A stretch of DNA of 64,000 nt from Novosphingobium sp. 9U (GCF_902506425.1 NZ_LR732488.1:62001-126000); one strand, 5' to 3'; shown: positions 27,412 to 36,891, counted from the stretch's first letter. Numbers and translations: made by a program. Notes: a model not told the origin generated them from the letters alone.

Positions 27412-28320
27412 TCAATGCTCGCCGAGCTGAGCCTTCAGCCAGGCGCCGGCGCGTTGGATCGCCGCATCAGCTTCTGGAGCTGCTCCCGCGAGAAAGTGGA
27501 ACACGTGCTGCATTTCTGGCACGATCTCCAGCTCAACTGTCACACCGGCCTGCTGTGCCTTGGCTGCAAAAGCGCGGCTGTCGTCGACGAACGATTCATG
27601 TCCCCCGACTTGGATGAGTAATGGCGGGAGCCCGTTCGGATCGGCAAGGATCGGGTTGGCGATCGGGTCGTTAATGTCGCCATGCTCGCCGAGCAATGCG
27701 GGAACGAGGCCCTGGATCACCGGTCGACTGACGATCAGATCATGCTCGGCATTGCTATCATAGCTTTCGCCACTGGCAGAGAGATCCAGCCAAGGTGACA
27801 TGAGAAAGATTGCGCCCGGGCGGGGTAGGCCATCGCGTCGCAAGGCCAGTGCCGCACTGATGCAAAGGCCGCCTCCCGCTGAATCGCCTACGAACGCGAT
27901 GCGCTCGGGAGCCACTCCGGATGCGAGTGCGTGCCGATAACACGCGAGCGCATCTTCGAGAGCTGCAGGATAGGGGCTCTCGGGTGCACGGCGATACTCG
28001 ACGATCAACGCCGACGCCGCGGTCGCAAGCGCTATATGTCCGAACAATTTACCGTGCGACGCACGTGAACCCGTCACGTACCCACCGCCGTGCAGGCACA
28101 CGAGGAGGCGTTCGGAGGTATCGTCCGGCCGGGCCCAAGTGACGGGGATGTCTCCCACCATCGCTTCCGTGAACGTGATTTTTTCAGGTGTCCCTGTCAC
28201 CCCTGCCCACTCTTCGAAGAGGTCACGAAACTCGTCGATTGCCATCGCGGGGTTCGCCGCCATCCGTCGTGACCAGTCGCGATAGAGGTCTGACAGGGCT
28301 TCAGATTCCTGACTTGGCAT
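27412..28320 (-). CDS. Alpha/beta hydrolase, hormone-sensitive-lipase family esterase
   Basis: 302 residues with HSL-family motifs: HGGG oxyanion loop (77-80), GDSAGG with nucleophile Ser147, and later VGGHESFVDDS and MQHVFHFLAG supplying the Asp and His. No signal peptide, so a cytoplasmic esterase or lactonase. The ATG at 28320 is chosen over a GTG 6 bases upstream because GGGAGAG is better placed. It is divergent from the alcohol dehydrogenase across a motif 1 site. Hydrolysis of the ester or lactone made by the Baeyer-Villiger enzyme is a reasonable inference. Confidence 0.9.
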   Translation of the reverse strand: MPSQESEALSDLYRDWSRRMAANPAMAIDEFRDLFEEWAGVTGTPEKITFTEAMVGDIPVTWARPDDTSERLLVCLHGGGYVTGSRASHGKLFGHIALATAASALIVEYRRAPESPYPAALEDALACYRHALASGVAPERIAFVGDSAGGGLCISAALALRRDGLPRPGAIFLMSPWLDLSASGESYDSNAEHDLIVSRPVIQGLVPALLGEHGDINDPIANPILADPNGLPPLLIQVGGHESFVDDSRAFAAKAQQAGVTVELEIVPEMQHVFHFLAGAAPEADAAIQRAGAWLKAQLGEH

Positions 28321-28400
28321 TTCCACTCTCCCTCGTTTCTCAGCACTGTTGCTCAGCCCGGGCAGCTTCTTGTCTGAAGAAATCTGCTAGACCCGCCTAT

Positions 28401-28417
28401 TAAGTTCGGACTATATA
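28401..28417. promoter_or_regulatory. Motif 1 site D overlapping a -10 element
   Basis: TAAGTTCGGACTATA (28401-28415) lies between the divergent esterase (start 28320) and alcohol dehydrogenase. It overlaps TATATA (28412-28417), a plausible -10 element for the rightward genes. Fourth copy of the motif in a promoter position. Confidence 0.65.
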
Positions 28418-28464
28418 AGCCTATGGCGAGGCCAACGCCACGGCAAAAGCAAGGAGAGGGCGCT

Positions 28465-29586
28465 TTGGAAGCGTACGCAATCATTCAACACGGCCGTCCA
28501 TTGGAGAAGGTGTCGCGCCCAACTCCGGTACCAGTCGGCCGCGAGGTGCTCGTCGCCGTCACGCACAGCGGGATCTGCCACTCCGACCTGCACGTAATCG
28601 AGGGCCACTACGACCTTGGTAGCCGAGGCGATCTGGAACTTGGCAAGAGAGGGCTGACGCTCCCGCTTATTCCCGGGCATGAAGTCGTTGGCAAGGTGGT
28701 CTCCTGGGGACCCGAAGCCGACGGCCAAGGCTTGGTTGCGGGCGATCTGAAGCTCGTGTTCCCCTGGGTCGGTTGCGGCGAGTGCTCGCGCTGCCGGGCC
28801 GATGAGCAGAACCTGTGCCTTTCCACTCGTCCGATGGGCCTCGTGACCGATGGTGGTTACGGCACGCATGTCCTGGTCAGCGATCCCAAGTACCTGCTCG
28901 ACATCGAGGGCTTGGATCCTGCCGTCGCCGCGACGTATGCCTGCTCGGGCGTGACGGTCTTCAGCGCAATCCGCAAGCTCATGCCGCTTGACCACGCGGA
29001 GACGATCGTCGTGATCGGTGCAGGTGGCCTGGGTTTAAACGCAATCTCGCTGCTGCGAGCACTCGGGCATGAACGAATCTGCGCCGTCGATACTGGCCAG
29101 AGCAAGCTGGACGCCGCCGTGGCACAAGGGGCCGCAAGCGTGGTGCTGGCCGATGGGGACAGTGCATCGACCGTCGCCAAGATCGCTGCAGCCTGTGACG
29201 GGCGCGTGTTCTCCATCATCGATACGGTGAATGCGTCTCCCACGGCCGAGTTCGCGTTCGATGCGCTCTCGAAAGGCGGCAAGCTCGTCCAGGTCGGCCT
29301 GTTCGGCGGCGAGTTGAAGCTGCCCTTGCCGTTGATGCCGGCCAAGTCGGCGACGCTGCAGGGCAGCTATGTTGGCGGCCTTGCAGAGCTGAGAGAGGTC
29401 GTCTCACTTGCCAAACAGGGTTTGATGCCGGCCATCCCCGTCACTCCGCGGAACCTGGACGACGTAAACGAGGCTTTGGACGAGCTGCGTGACGGCCGTG
29501 TGATCGGTCGCATGGTGATCGTCCTCGACGCTGATCATCAACATCCTGCCGGCGCAATCGCCGGCGCCACCGTCGGCGAGGAGTGA
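28465..29586 (+). CDS. Zinc-dependent alcohol dehydrogenase
   Basis: About 373 residues, medium-chain zinc alcohol dehydrogenase. Seen: catalytic zinc ligands in GICHSDLH and PGHEVVG, the four-Cys structural zinc loop (C-G-E-C-S-R-C ... NLC), and the NAD-binding GAGGLGLNAISL. I place the start at a TTG (28465) with AAGGAGAGG just upstream, giving the family-like N terminus (M)EAYAIIQHGRP; an ATG at 28423 would add 14 residues without a ribosome binding site. It is followed after 4 bases by an aldehyde dehydrogenase, so the pair oxidises an alcohol to an acid. Regulated by motif 1 site D. Confidence 0.9.
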   Translation: MEAYAIIQHGRPLEKVSRPTPVPVGREVLVAVTHSGICHSDLHVIEGHYDLGSRGDLELGKRGLTLPLIPGHEVVGKVVSWGPEADGQGLVAGDLKLVFPWVGCGECSRCRADEQNLCLSTRPMGLVTDGGYGTHVLVSDPKYLLDIEGLDPAVAATYACSGVTVFSAIRKLMPLDHAETIVVIGAGGLGLNAISLLRALGHERICAVDTGQSKLDAAVAQGAASVVLADGDSASTVAKIAAACDGRVFSIIDTVNASPTAEFAFDALSKGGKLVQVGLFGGELKLPLPLMPAKSATLQGSYVGGLAELREVVSLAKQGLMPAIPVTPRNLDDVNEALDELRDGRVIGRMVIVLDADHQHPAGAIAGATVGEE

Positions 29587-29590
29587 CGAC

Positions 29591-31072
29591 GTGAACATGC
29601 AACATCCCGCCGCAAGCTTCATCAGTCGCGGCGACAAGCAGGTCCTGATCGATGGCAAGTGGGTCGACGCAATCGATGGTCAAACCTTTGAGACGTTCAA
29701 TCCGTCCACCGGCGAGGTAATCGGTCGCGTCGCGAAGTGCTCGGCTGCGGACGTCGACGCTGCCGTCGCCGCTGCACGCCGGGCCTTTGAAGGCGAGTGG
29801 AGTCGGGTCAAGCCATACGATCGACAGTTGATCCTGCTGCGGCTGGCAGATCTGATCGACCGTAACTTCGACGAACTCGTCATGCTCGACACGCTCGAAA
29901 TGGGCGCGCCGGTGGCACGCGCGGCGTGGATCAAGCGCCGCGCCTTGTCGCTGCTGCACTACTACGCCGGCATGGCGACGCAGCTTGGCGGCGAGACCAT
30001 CGAAAACTCGGCGCCCGGCGACATCTTCGCCTACACGCTGCGCGAACCGGTCGGCGTGGTCGGCGCCATCATCCCGTGGAACAGCCCGCTCACCTCGACG
30101 GTGTGGAAGATTGCTCCTGCCATCGCGACCGGATGCACGGTGGTGTTCAAGCCGGCCGAGGAAGCGTCGCTCACCTCGCTGCGCATTGCCGAACTGGCGA
30201 CGGAGGCGGGCTTGCCGCCTGGCGTCCTGAACATGGTCACGGGCAAGGGCGATGTCGGCGCGGCGATGTCGGAGCATCCCGGCATCGATAAGATCGCATT
30301 CACCGGTTCGACCGAGACCGGTCAGCGGATCATCCGGGCGTCCGCCGGCAACATCAAGCGCCTCTCGCTCGAACTCGGCGGCAAGTCTCCCGACATTGTG
30401 TTGGCCGACGCCGATCTCGACGCGGCCGTGCCCGGGGCGGCGATGGCAGTGTTCTCCAACACCGGCCAAATCTGCAGCGCGGGAAGCCGGCTCTTCGTCG
30501 AGCGCAAGATCTACGACGAGTTTGTCTCGCGGGTCGCGGCTTTCGCCGAGACATTGAAGGTCGGCAACAGTCTCGATCCCAGCGTCCAGATCGGCCCTCT
30601 CGTTTCGAGCAAGCAGCTGGAGCGGGTCACCGGGTACATGGCGAAGGGGAAGGACGAAGGCGCAGGCCTGGTGACTGGCGGTGCGCAGCTGACCGAGGGC
30701 GATCTCGGGAAGGGCTACTTCGTCTCCCCGACCGTGTTCAAGGACGTGTCGGATACCATGACTATCGCGCGCGAGGAGATCTTCGGCCCGGTCGTCTCGG
30801 CGATCCCTTTCGACGATCTGGATGAAGTGGTGCGTCGTGCCAATGATACGCCGTTCGGGCTTGGTTCGGGTGTCTGGACACGCGACGTCAGCAAGGCTCA
30901 CCGGTTGGCGCGAGCAGTTCGGGCCGGCTCGGTGTGGGTGAACTGCTACCAGGTCATGGAGCCCAACGTCCCGTTCGGCGGCTATAAGATGAGCGGCTAC
31001 GGCCGCGAGTCCGGCCGCGAGCACCTCGAGGAATATCTCAACACCAAGGCCGTTTGGGTCAACATGGGCTGA
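29591..31072 (+). CDS. Aldehyde dehydrogenase (NAD(P)-dependent)
   Basis: 493 residues. Seen: VGAIIPWNSPL, the glycine motif TGSTETGQRI, the catalytic glutamate motif LELGGKSPDIVL and the nucleophilic Cys in NTGQICSAGSRLFVE; the C terminus PFGGYKMSGYGRE is typical. Translation probably starts at the GTG at 29591, 7 bases after GAGGAG at the end of the alcohol dehydrogenase gene; an ATG six bases later is possible. It completes the alcohol-to-acid pair of the GntR-type regulon. Confidence 0.93.
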   Translation: MNMQHPAASFISRGDKQVLIDGKWVDAIDGQTFETFNPSTGEVIGRVAKCSAADVDAAVAAARRAFEGEWSRVKPYDRQLILLRLADLIDRNFDELVMLDTLEMGAPVARAAWIKRRALSLLHYYAGMATQLGGETIENSAPGDIFAYTLREPVGVVGAIIPWNSPLTSTVWKIAPAIATGCTVVFKPAEEASLTSLRIAELATEAGLPPGVLNMVTGKGDVGAAMSEHPGIDKIAFTGSTETGQRIIRASAGNIKRLSLELGGKSPDIVLADADLDAAVPGAAMAVFSNTGQICSAGSRLFVERKIYDEFVSRVAAFAETLKVGNSLDPSVQIGPLVSSKQLERVTGYMAKGKDEGAGLVTGGAQLTEGDLGKGYFVSPTVFKDVSDTMTIAREEIFGPVVSAIPFDDLDEVVRRANDTPFGLGSGVWTRDVSKAHRLARAVRAGSVWVNCYQVMEPNVPFGGYKMSGYGRESGREHLEEYLNTKAVWVNMG

Positions 31073-31338
31073 GCGGAGGTCCTCTCCAGGCTTGCCCCGG
31101 GGGAGGGCTGCTCAGCTGCCAGCATTTCTCGCCGGGTTGGTTGGGTTTCGTCGAGCAGCAGTTCGCCAGCTCGTTCGGGCAAGCGAGCTGCTGCCTTCAA
31201 CGATATCCTGGATGTGATGGCGGCGGTGTCGCCATCTAAAGCGGTATGTCTTATGGGCTGCCGACCGGGTCGTTGTCTCAACGTTGGAAGTAAATCGCTT
31301 CTGTCGTGCCGTATGGGCTCCGTGGGGGAAGTTATACG

Positions 31339-32478
31339 ATGAAGATCGCCGTTGTCCGCGAGCACGCGGATGGAGAGAAGCGCGTGGCCGCGACGCCCGA
31401 GACGGTGAAGAAGTTCATCGCGCTTGGTGCCGACATCGCAGTTGAAGTCGGCGCCGGCGCGTCTTCCCACATTACCGATGAAGACTACCGCGCCGCAGGC
31501 GCGACTGTGGCGAACCGCGCGGCCACGCTTGCCGAAGCCAACATCGTGCTGGCGGTGCAAGGGCCAGAAGCCGCCAGTCTTGCCGGTGCCACGCCAGGTG
31601 CCTGGGTGGTCGGCGCGCTCAACCCCTTTGCGCACGGGGCCAAGATCGAGGCTTACGCCGCCTCCGGATTCGAGGCGTTGGCGATGGAATTCATGCCGCG
31701 TATCACCCGCGCGCAGTCGATGGACGTGTTGTCCAGCCAATCCAACCTCGTCGGCTACAAGGCGGTGATAGAGGCGGCTGTGGTCTACGGTCGCGCCTTT
31801 CCGATGATGATGACTGCCGCGGGGACGGTGAGCGCGGCCAAGGTGTTCGTCATGGGCGTGGGTGTCGCTGGGCTGCAGGCGATCGCCACCGCGCGCCGTC
31901 TAGGCGCGCAAGTCTCCGCGACCGACGTGCGCTCCGCCACCCGCGAGCAGATCCAATCACTCGGCGCAAAGCCGATCTTTGTTGAGGGCGTGCGTGGCAT
32001 CGAAGGCGAAGGAAGCGGCGGCTATGCCACCGAGATGTCGCCCGAGTACCAGGCCGCGCAGGCGGCGCTGGTTTCAGCGCATCTTGCCAAGCAGGATATC
32101 GTTATCACGACCGCTCTCATCCCGGGCAAGCCGGCACCACGCCTGCTCAGTGACGCACAGATCGCCACCATGCGGGCAGGCAGCGTGATCGTTGACCTCG
32201 CCGTCGAGCAAGGTGGCAATGTCGAAGGCGTGGTCGCCGGCGAACTGGTGGTGCGCCACGGCGTCACGATCGTCGGCTACACCAACGTACCCAGCCGCGT
32301 TGCCGCCGATGCCTCGGCACTCTACGCGCGCAACCTCTACAACTTCCTTTTCGCCTTCTGGGACAAGGAAGCCGGCAGGCCGGTCCTCGACGCAGAGGTC
32401 GGTGACGCCGTCCGCCTCACCAAGGACGGCCGGATCGTCAACGCAAGGCTGCTGCCGCAGCCGGTCGCGGCCGAGTAA
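31339..32478 (+). CDS. pntAA: NAD(P) transhydrogenase subunit alpha part 1
   Basis: 379 residues, the NAD(H)-binding domain I of proton-translocating transhydrogenase. Seen: MKIAVVREHADGEKRVAATPE at the N terminus, AALNPFAHGA, EFMPRITRAQSMDVLSSQSNL and the Rossmann segment VFVMGVGVAGLQAIATARR. The ATG at 31339 gives the family N terminus; a longer in-frame extension is not supported. The split of PntA into pntAA and pntAB is standard in alphaproteobacteria. The three-gene pnt operon uses the proton gradient to make NADPH, useful for the NADPH-hungry enzymes nearby. Confidence 0.95.
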   Translation: MKIAVVREHADGEKRVAATPETVKKFIALGADIAVEVGAGASSHITDEDYRAAGATVANRAATLAEANIVLAVQGPEAASLAGATPGAWVVGALNPFAHGAKIEAYAASGFEALAMEFMPRITRAQSMDVLSSQSNLVGYKAVIEAAVVYGRAFPMMMTAAGTVSAAKVFVMGVGVAGLQAIATARRLGAQVSATDVRSATREQIQSLGAKPIFVEGVRGIEGEGSGGYATEMSPEYQAAQAALVSAHLAKQDIVITTALIPGKPAPRLLSDAQIATMRAGSVIVDLAVEQGGNVEGVVAGELVVRHGVTIVGYTNVPSRVAADASALYARNLYNFLFAFWDKEAGRPVLDAEVGDAVRLTKDGRIVNARLLPQPVAAE

Positions 32479-32490
32479 GGACCACCAGGC

Positions 32491-32790
32491 ATGCACACTG
32501 CATCTTCTACGACGGACTTGCTGTTCGTTTTCATGCTGGCCGCGTTCCTCGGCTTCCAGCTGATCAAGCGGGTCTCGCCGCTGCTCCACTCGCCGCTGAT
32601 GAGCCTCACCAACGCGATCGCCGCGGTCGTGGTCGTCGGCGCGATCATGGTCGCGGCAGAGGACGGTGCGACGCCGCTCGCCAAAGTGCTCGGCTTCATT
32701 GCCGTGACTGCAGCCACCGTGAACGCGGTTTCAGGTTTCCTGATCACCGACCGCATGCTCAAAATGTTCAAGACGAAGAAGAAGAACTGA
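32491..32790 (+). CDS. pntAB: NAD(P) transhydrogenase subunit alpha part 2
   Basis: 99 residues with three hydrophobic segments (LLFVFMLAAFLGFQLI, NAIAAVVVVGAIMVAA, VLGFIAVTAATVNAVSGFLI) and a basic C terminus (TDRMLKMFKTKKKN). It is the first membrane piece of domain II and forms the proton channel with PntB. It lies 12 bases after pntAA and one base before pntB. Confidence 0.94.
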   Translation: MHTASSTTDLLFVFMLAAFLGFQLIKRVSPLLHSPLMSLTNAIAAVVVVGAIMVAAEDGATPLAKVLGFIAVTAATVNAVSGFLITDRMLKMFKTKKKN

Positions 32791-32791
32791 G

Positions 32792-34186
32792 ATGCAGGGC
32801 GATGTCACCACCTTCGTGCAGGCGGCCTACCTGATCGCCGCCTGCCTTTTCATCCTCGCTCTGCTATGGATGAGCAGCCCCGCTACTGCCCGCCGCGGCG
32901 TCTGGGCAGGCGAGGTCGGCATGGTTCTCGCCGTTGCCGGCACCCTCCTGCATCATGAGATCGTCGACTACCGACTGATCCTCATCGCCGTGCTGCTGGG
33001 GTCGGCAGTCGGTGTGCCGATGGCGTACCTGATGCCGATGACGGCAATCCCCCAGCGCACCGCCATTAGCCACGCGTTCGGCGCGCTGGCGGTCGGGCTG
33101 ATCGGCGCGGCCGAGTACTACAAGCTGGCGCAGGCCCAACCAGCGGGCAGCTTCGTGTTATGGGCGCTGATGTTTGAGATGCTGCTGGGCTTCCTCACCT
33201 GCAGCGCCAGCGTGGTCGCCTTCGCCAAGTTGCAGGAGATCATGAACACACGGCCGATCATGTTCGCGGGTCAGCGTGTGGTGAACGCGCTCGTGTTCGC
33301 CGCGGCGATCGCTTGCGCCGGCGTGCTGATCTTCACGCCGCCATCCAGCACTCTGTTCCCCGTCTTTGTAGGGCTTGCGCTGCTGTTTGGCGTGCTGCTG
33401 GTGATCCCGATCGGCGGCGCCGACATGCCGACCGTCATCGCCTTGCTCAACTCCTACGCCGGCTTGGCTGCGAGTGCCATGGGCTTTGCGCTCAATAACA
33501 AGCTGCTGATTGTCGTGGGTGCGCTCGATGGTACCTCAGGCTTCATCCTCGCAGTTATCATGTGCAAGGCGATGAACCGCTCGTTCTCGAACGTGCTGTT
33601 CGGTGGCTTTGGCCAAATGGTAGCTGGCAGCGCGGCGAAGGGCGAGGACGACCGCCCTGTCCGCTCAATGAGTGCGGAAGAGGCGGCGCCCATGCTCGAC
33701 ATGGCCGGCTCGGTGGTAATCATCCCTGGCTACGGCATGGCCGTGGCGCAGGCACAGCATCGGGTCGCGGAGCTCTACAAGCACCTGGAAGAAGCCGGCG
33801 TTGACGTCAAATTCGCGATCCATCCCGTCGCAGGGCGCATGCCGGGGCACATGAACGTGCTGCTCGCCGAAGCCGACGTGCCCTACGACAAGCTGGTCGA
33901 GCTCGAGGACATCAACCCCGACATGCCGCAGACCGACATCGCGCTGGTGGTGGGCGCCAATGACACGGTGAACCCGGCGGCTCGCGACGATCCGGCTAGC
34001 GCGATCGCGGGCATGCCAATCATCGAGGCAGACCGGGCGCGCACGGTGTTCGTATTGAAGCGCGGCATGGCGGCGGGTTTCGCCGGCATCGACAACCCGA
34101 TTTACTTCAACGAGAATACCCAGATGCTGTTCGGCGACGCCAAGAAGATGGCCGAGCAACTGGTCCGCGAGCTGCAGGCGGGGTGA
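32792..34186 (+). CDS. pntB: NAD(P) transhydrogenase subunit beta
   Basis: 464 residues: about eight to nine transmembrane helices in residues 1-260, then the cytoplasmic NADP(H)-binding domain III with VVIIPGYGMAVAQAQHRVAEL, HPVAGRMPGHMNVLLAEA and DIALVVGANDTVNPAA. All expected motifs are intact. Completes the pnt operon. Confidence 0.95.
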   Translation: MQGDVTTFVQAAYLIAACLFILALLWMSSPATARRGVWAGEVGMVLAVAGTLLHHEIVDYRLILIAVLLGSAVGVPMAYLMPMTAIPQRTAISHAFGALAVGLIGAAEYYKLAQAQPAGSFVLWALMFEMLLGFLTCSASVVAFAKLQEIMNTRPIMFAGQRVVNALVFAAAIACAGVLIFTPPSSTLFPVFVGLALLFGVLLVIPIGGADMPTVIALLNSYAGLAASAMGFALNNKLLIVVGALDGTSGFILAVIMCKAMNRSFSNVLFGGFGQMVAGSAAKGEDDRPVRSMSAEEAAPMLDMAGSVVIIPGYGMAVAQAQHRVAELYKHLEEAGVDVKFAIHPVAGRMPGHMNVLLAEADVPYDKLVELEDINPDMPQTDIALVVGANDTVNPAARDDPASAIAGMPIIEADRARTVFVLKRGMAAGFAGIDNPIYFNENTQMLFGDAKKMAEQLVRELQAG

Positions 34187-35146
34187 TGATAAGCCGAAGT
34201 GACGACCTAGTTTAAGGCTGAAAACGGCAGTTACGAGGTGCCATTGCGGAATGGCGCTGGCTGCATGCACGCAACTGGTAAAGGTAGGCGCGGTCGAGAG
34301 TCGCGTCCTCACTGCCGACAGGTCTGCGTGTACCTGAGTAGATGGTGCTTGGTCGAGCTGCTCAGGGGGGCGCCAGGCGGATCCGAGGGGAAGGACATAG
34401 TGATCGGCTGGCTTCTAAGTGGCTAATGACCCCGCTCATCCGAGGCGCTGCGCCGGTACTTGCCGCACAGTCACAAGCTGTGGATCAACTTGGTTTTACA
34501 TGAGCCAGCGTTCGCCCGCGCTGCTCCCTCGGCGATTGCAGAGCACTTGGTCTCATTCGCATTCAGGTAAACGATTTGACGGAGACGGGAGAGGTCAAGA
34601 GGCCGTTGAGGGTTCGGAACTTCTATGCAGGTCCAGGCGCCTGATCTTGTCCGACGCGTTTGTGGCCGACATGCGCCCGACAAGCGTCACCTCCACCTTC
34701 GACGAGGAAAGCGAGACGCGGATGCCGGCCACCTCCGGCCCCCGCTCTTGTCCTCAGCTCTAAGTTGGCCACATGACACGATCGCACCGGCATTGACCCA
34801 TACGGCAGCCCGGATGCGCGGTGCGCCCCCGTGCGACGAAGTCATGGCTTCTCGTCTCGCGATGCGGCGAGCACCAAGCGCGTACAAGCGGTGCTCCACG
34901 TGCTCGATGCAGCGACGCGAACTTTGGGACGGATGCCAGCACCAACACGGTGGATCGCAATGCGTAGGGGCGGAGCGAGCAGGTCGGTCGATCCTGGCCG
35001 CATGGCACTTGCAGTGGGCGCAACTACTTCCAGAACTCAGGCGCTTCCTTCCCTTCAACGGACGATGCTTCGGATTGCGGTTCCACTGTCATAACCACGT
35101 GTTAGCAGCCAAGATCGACACGTGCTGGCCGCGCTGACGCAAGTAC
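34187..35146. other. About 960 bases without a recognisable gene
   Basis: Separates pntB from the TetR gene and marks the border between the first and second catabolic segments. Frames on both strands are short and rich in Cys, Arg, Trp and His, as expected of non-coding high-GC DNA. No transposase, integrase, tRNA, direct repeat or strong terminator could be recognised by eye. It may be a decayed gene or an old insertion point. Confidence 0.5.
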
Positions 35147-35833
35147 CTACTCAGTCACCGTGAAATCGTCGAGGTCGCCGCCTTGGATAAGGATGGGGGC
35201 GGTGGTTCTTGCATCCCCAATCAGGTCGAGGAGCCGCTCACGGTGCTTTGGCTCGCTAAGTGCGAGGAGTGTGAACGCGACATTAGTGCGGATCTGGTCG
35301 CGGAATTGTTGGCTGTCCAACTCATCGTGTACCCACAGGGTGATGACGCCGGCGTAGGATAGCATCAATTGGTTCGCGAGATCCTCGCGCACCAGCTTGC
35401 CTTTCAAAGTCGCAGTATTCTCGAAGCCTGCCAGGGCATCATACCAATAGACAAAGGCGCGCTGCATGTACCGAGGGCGCTGTATCGGATCAGACATGCT
35501 TAGCAGGAAACGCTGGAGGGGCCGGTAAAAATTGGCATCGGCCGTGTAGTAGTTCACGGCCGCGTCCGCCGCTTGGAAGACGTGTTCGATAGGGTCCGGG
35601 CCGATCGGCAAGTTGGATCTCGCAGCGCCGACGCGATCGAGGGACTGGTTCAGAAGCGCGTAGAGGACGGTCGATTTCGAGCCGATCAAGTTGTAAGTCG
35701 TCGCGGTGCTGAACCCGGCACGGGCGGCTAAATCCCGCATTGAAAATTCCGTAGAACCTGTTTCACGAATGAGCACTTCAGCCGCGTGCAGGATTGCTAC
35801 TCGTCGCCCTTGCTTTTTCTGCTCCCTCAGCAT
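35147..35833 (-). CDS. TetR family regulator (TetR-1)
   Basis: 228 residues. N-terminal helix-turn-helix (AAEVLIRETGSTEFSMRDLAARAGFSTATTYNLIGSK), then a helical ligand-binding domain. It is a paralog of the TetR at 50.7-51.4 kb: both share FSM.(D/E)L...AG.STAT.YNL..SK..VLYALLN.SLD. It is divergent from an SDR gene; the 240-base gap holds GAACATGTTC, the first of four related sites at 35-45 kb. Autoregulation and control of those promoters are inferred. Confidence 0.92.
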   Translation of the reverse strand: MLREQKKQGRRVAILHAAEVLIRETGSTEFSMRDLAARAGFSTATTYNLIGSKSTVLYALLNQSLDRVGAARSNLPIGPDPIEHVFQAADAAVNYYTADANFYRPLQRFLLSMSDPIQRPRYMQRAFVYWYDALAGFENTATLKGKLVREDLANQLMLSYAGVITLWVHDELDSQQFRDQIRTNVAFTLLALSEPKHRERLLDLIGDARTTAPILIQGGDLDDFTVTE

Positions 35834-35914
35834 TTAGCCTCGCTGTCCGCCGCCGATCCGTCGTTTGCCGCTAAAGCGCAATCGCGATTGACTTGCAACC
35901 AGGCCGCCAAAATA

Positions 35915-35930
35915 TTAGAACATGTTCGAT
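35915..35930. promoter_or_regulatory. Motif 2 site 1 (TetR-1/SDR divergent promoter)
   Basis: TTAGAACATGTTCGAT contains the perfect 10-base palindrome GAACATGTTC. It lies 82 bases upstream of TetR-1 and 144 bases upstream of the divergent SDR. Related sites occur at 38851, 39170 and 45314. Confidence 0.62.
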
Positions 35931-36073
35931 CTCTGAAGCGCCCACTCAGGCGTTTCGCAAGCGAGCATGTCGAGTGGCAAGCATCTGCGAGGGTGCGCGC
36001 ACCGCCTTGCCCTAAATCTTCGTAAATTTTGGCTCGGGTGGCCCGAGCTTGTAGACAATGGATGCGTATCTTG

Positions 36074-36877
36074 ATGGATAGCTTTAGAGGGAAAACCGTT
36101 CTGCTGACCGGAGGTGCTTCCGGTATCGGGGCCGCTACAGCACGCCGGTTTGCGAATGCCGAAGCCAAAGTGTGGATCAGCGACGTGGACGTGGACCGCG
36201 CCCAGGCGCTGGCGGCCGAGATCGTCTCTTCCGGCGGAGCAGCCAAGGCGTTGCGCTGCGACATCGGCGTCGAGGATGATGTCCGCAGTGCGGTTGAGAC
36301 CGTCATGTCCGCCGATGGAAGGCTCGACGCCATGCACAACAACGCCGCGCTGCTTTCCGCCGACACTCTCGAGCACGACAAGGACATTTGCACGATTCCA
36401 ACGGAGATCTGGGACTCGGTCATGTCGGTGACGCTGCGGGGCACGATGCTGGGTTGCCGCTATGCGGTGAATGCGATGCGCAGGAACGACGGCGGCGCGA
36501 TCGTGAATACGTCGTCCATGCTCGGCGTGGCGGTCGACAACAGCCTGCCGGCCTATTCGGTCGCCAAAGCCGGGATCAACATGCTCACGCAGTGGGTCGC
36601 GGCAAAGTACGGACGAGAGGGCATCCGCTGCAATGCGGTGGCACCCTCAATCATCCGCACGCCCTTGCTGGAGCGCGCGATGCCGATCGAGCTTGTGAAG
36701 ATGCACGAAGATTGCACACTTACGCCCGGGCTCGGGACGCCCGACGATATCGCCGATATCGTCTACTTCCTCGCCAGCGACGCTTCTCGCTATCTGACCG
36801 GTCAGGTTCTGCGCGCGGATGGCGGAACGACGATCACTGTGCCGATGTACGCGCAGGCGCGCCCCTTGTTCGACTGA
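36074..36877 (+). CDS. Short-chain dehydrogenase/reductase
   Basis: 267 residues from the ATG at 36074 (MDSFRGKTVLLTGG); earlier in-frame ATGs at 36062 and 36029 lack better signals. Seen: TGGASGIG, an unusual NNAAL in place of NNAG, YSVAKAG as Y-x-x-x-K, and LRADGGTT at the C terminus. WISDVDVD after strand 2 suggests NAD(H). It is a close paralog of the frameshifted SDR at 45.4-46.2 kb, sharing HNNAAL, GTMLGCR and [11 protein letters not shown]. Divergent from TetR-1, so probably induced by the same ligand. Confidence 0.9.
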   Translation: MDSFRGKTVLLTGGASGIGAATARRFANAEAKVWISDVDVDRAQALAAEIVSSGGAAKALRCDIGVEDDVRSAVETVMSADGRLDAMHNNAALLSADTLEHDKDICTIPTEIWDSVMSVTLRGTMLGCRYAVNAMRRNDGGAIVNTSSMLGVAVDNSLPAYSVAKAGINMLTQWVAAKYGREGIRCNAVAPSIIRTPLLERAMPIELVKMHEDCTLTPGLGTPDDIADIVYFLASDASRYLTGQVLRADGGTTITVPMYAQARPLFD

Positions 36878-36891
36878 CGGCAAATGCGAGA

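Noticed and set aside
29441-31024. 527-codon open frame opposite the aldehyde dehydrogenase
   Set aside because: Long because of codon bias; the sense strand encodes a complete aldehyde dehydrogenase.
34187-35146. Possible mobile element remnant after pntB
   Set aside because: No transposase fragment, terminal inverted repeat or target duplication could be identified by eye.
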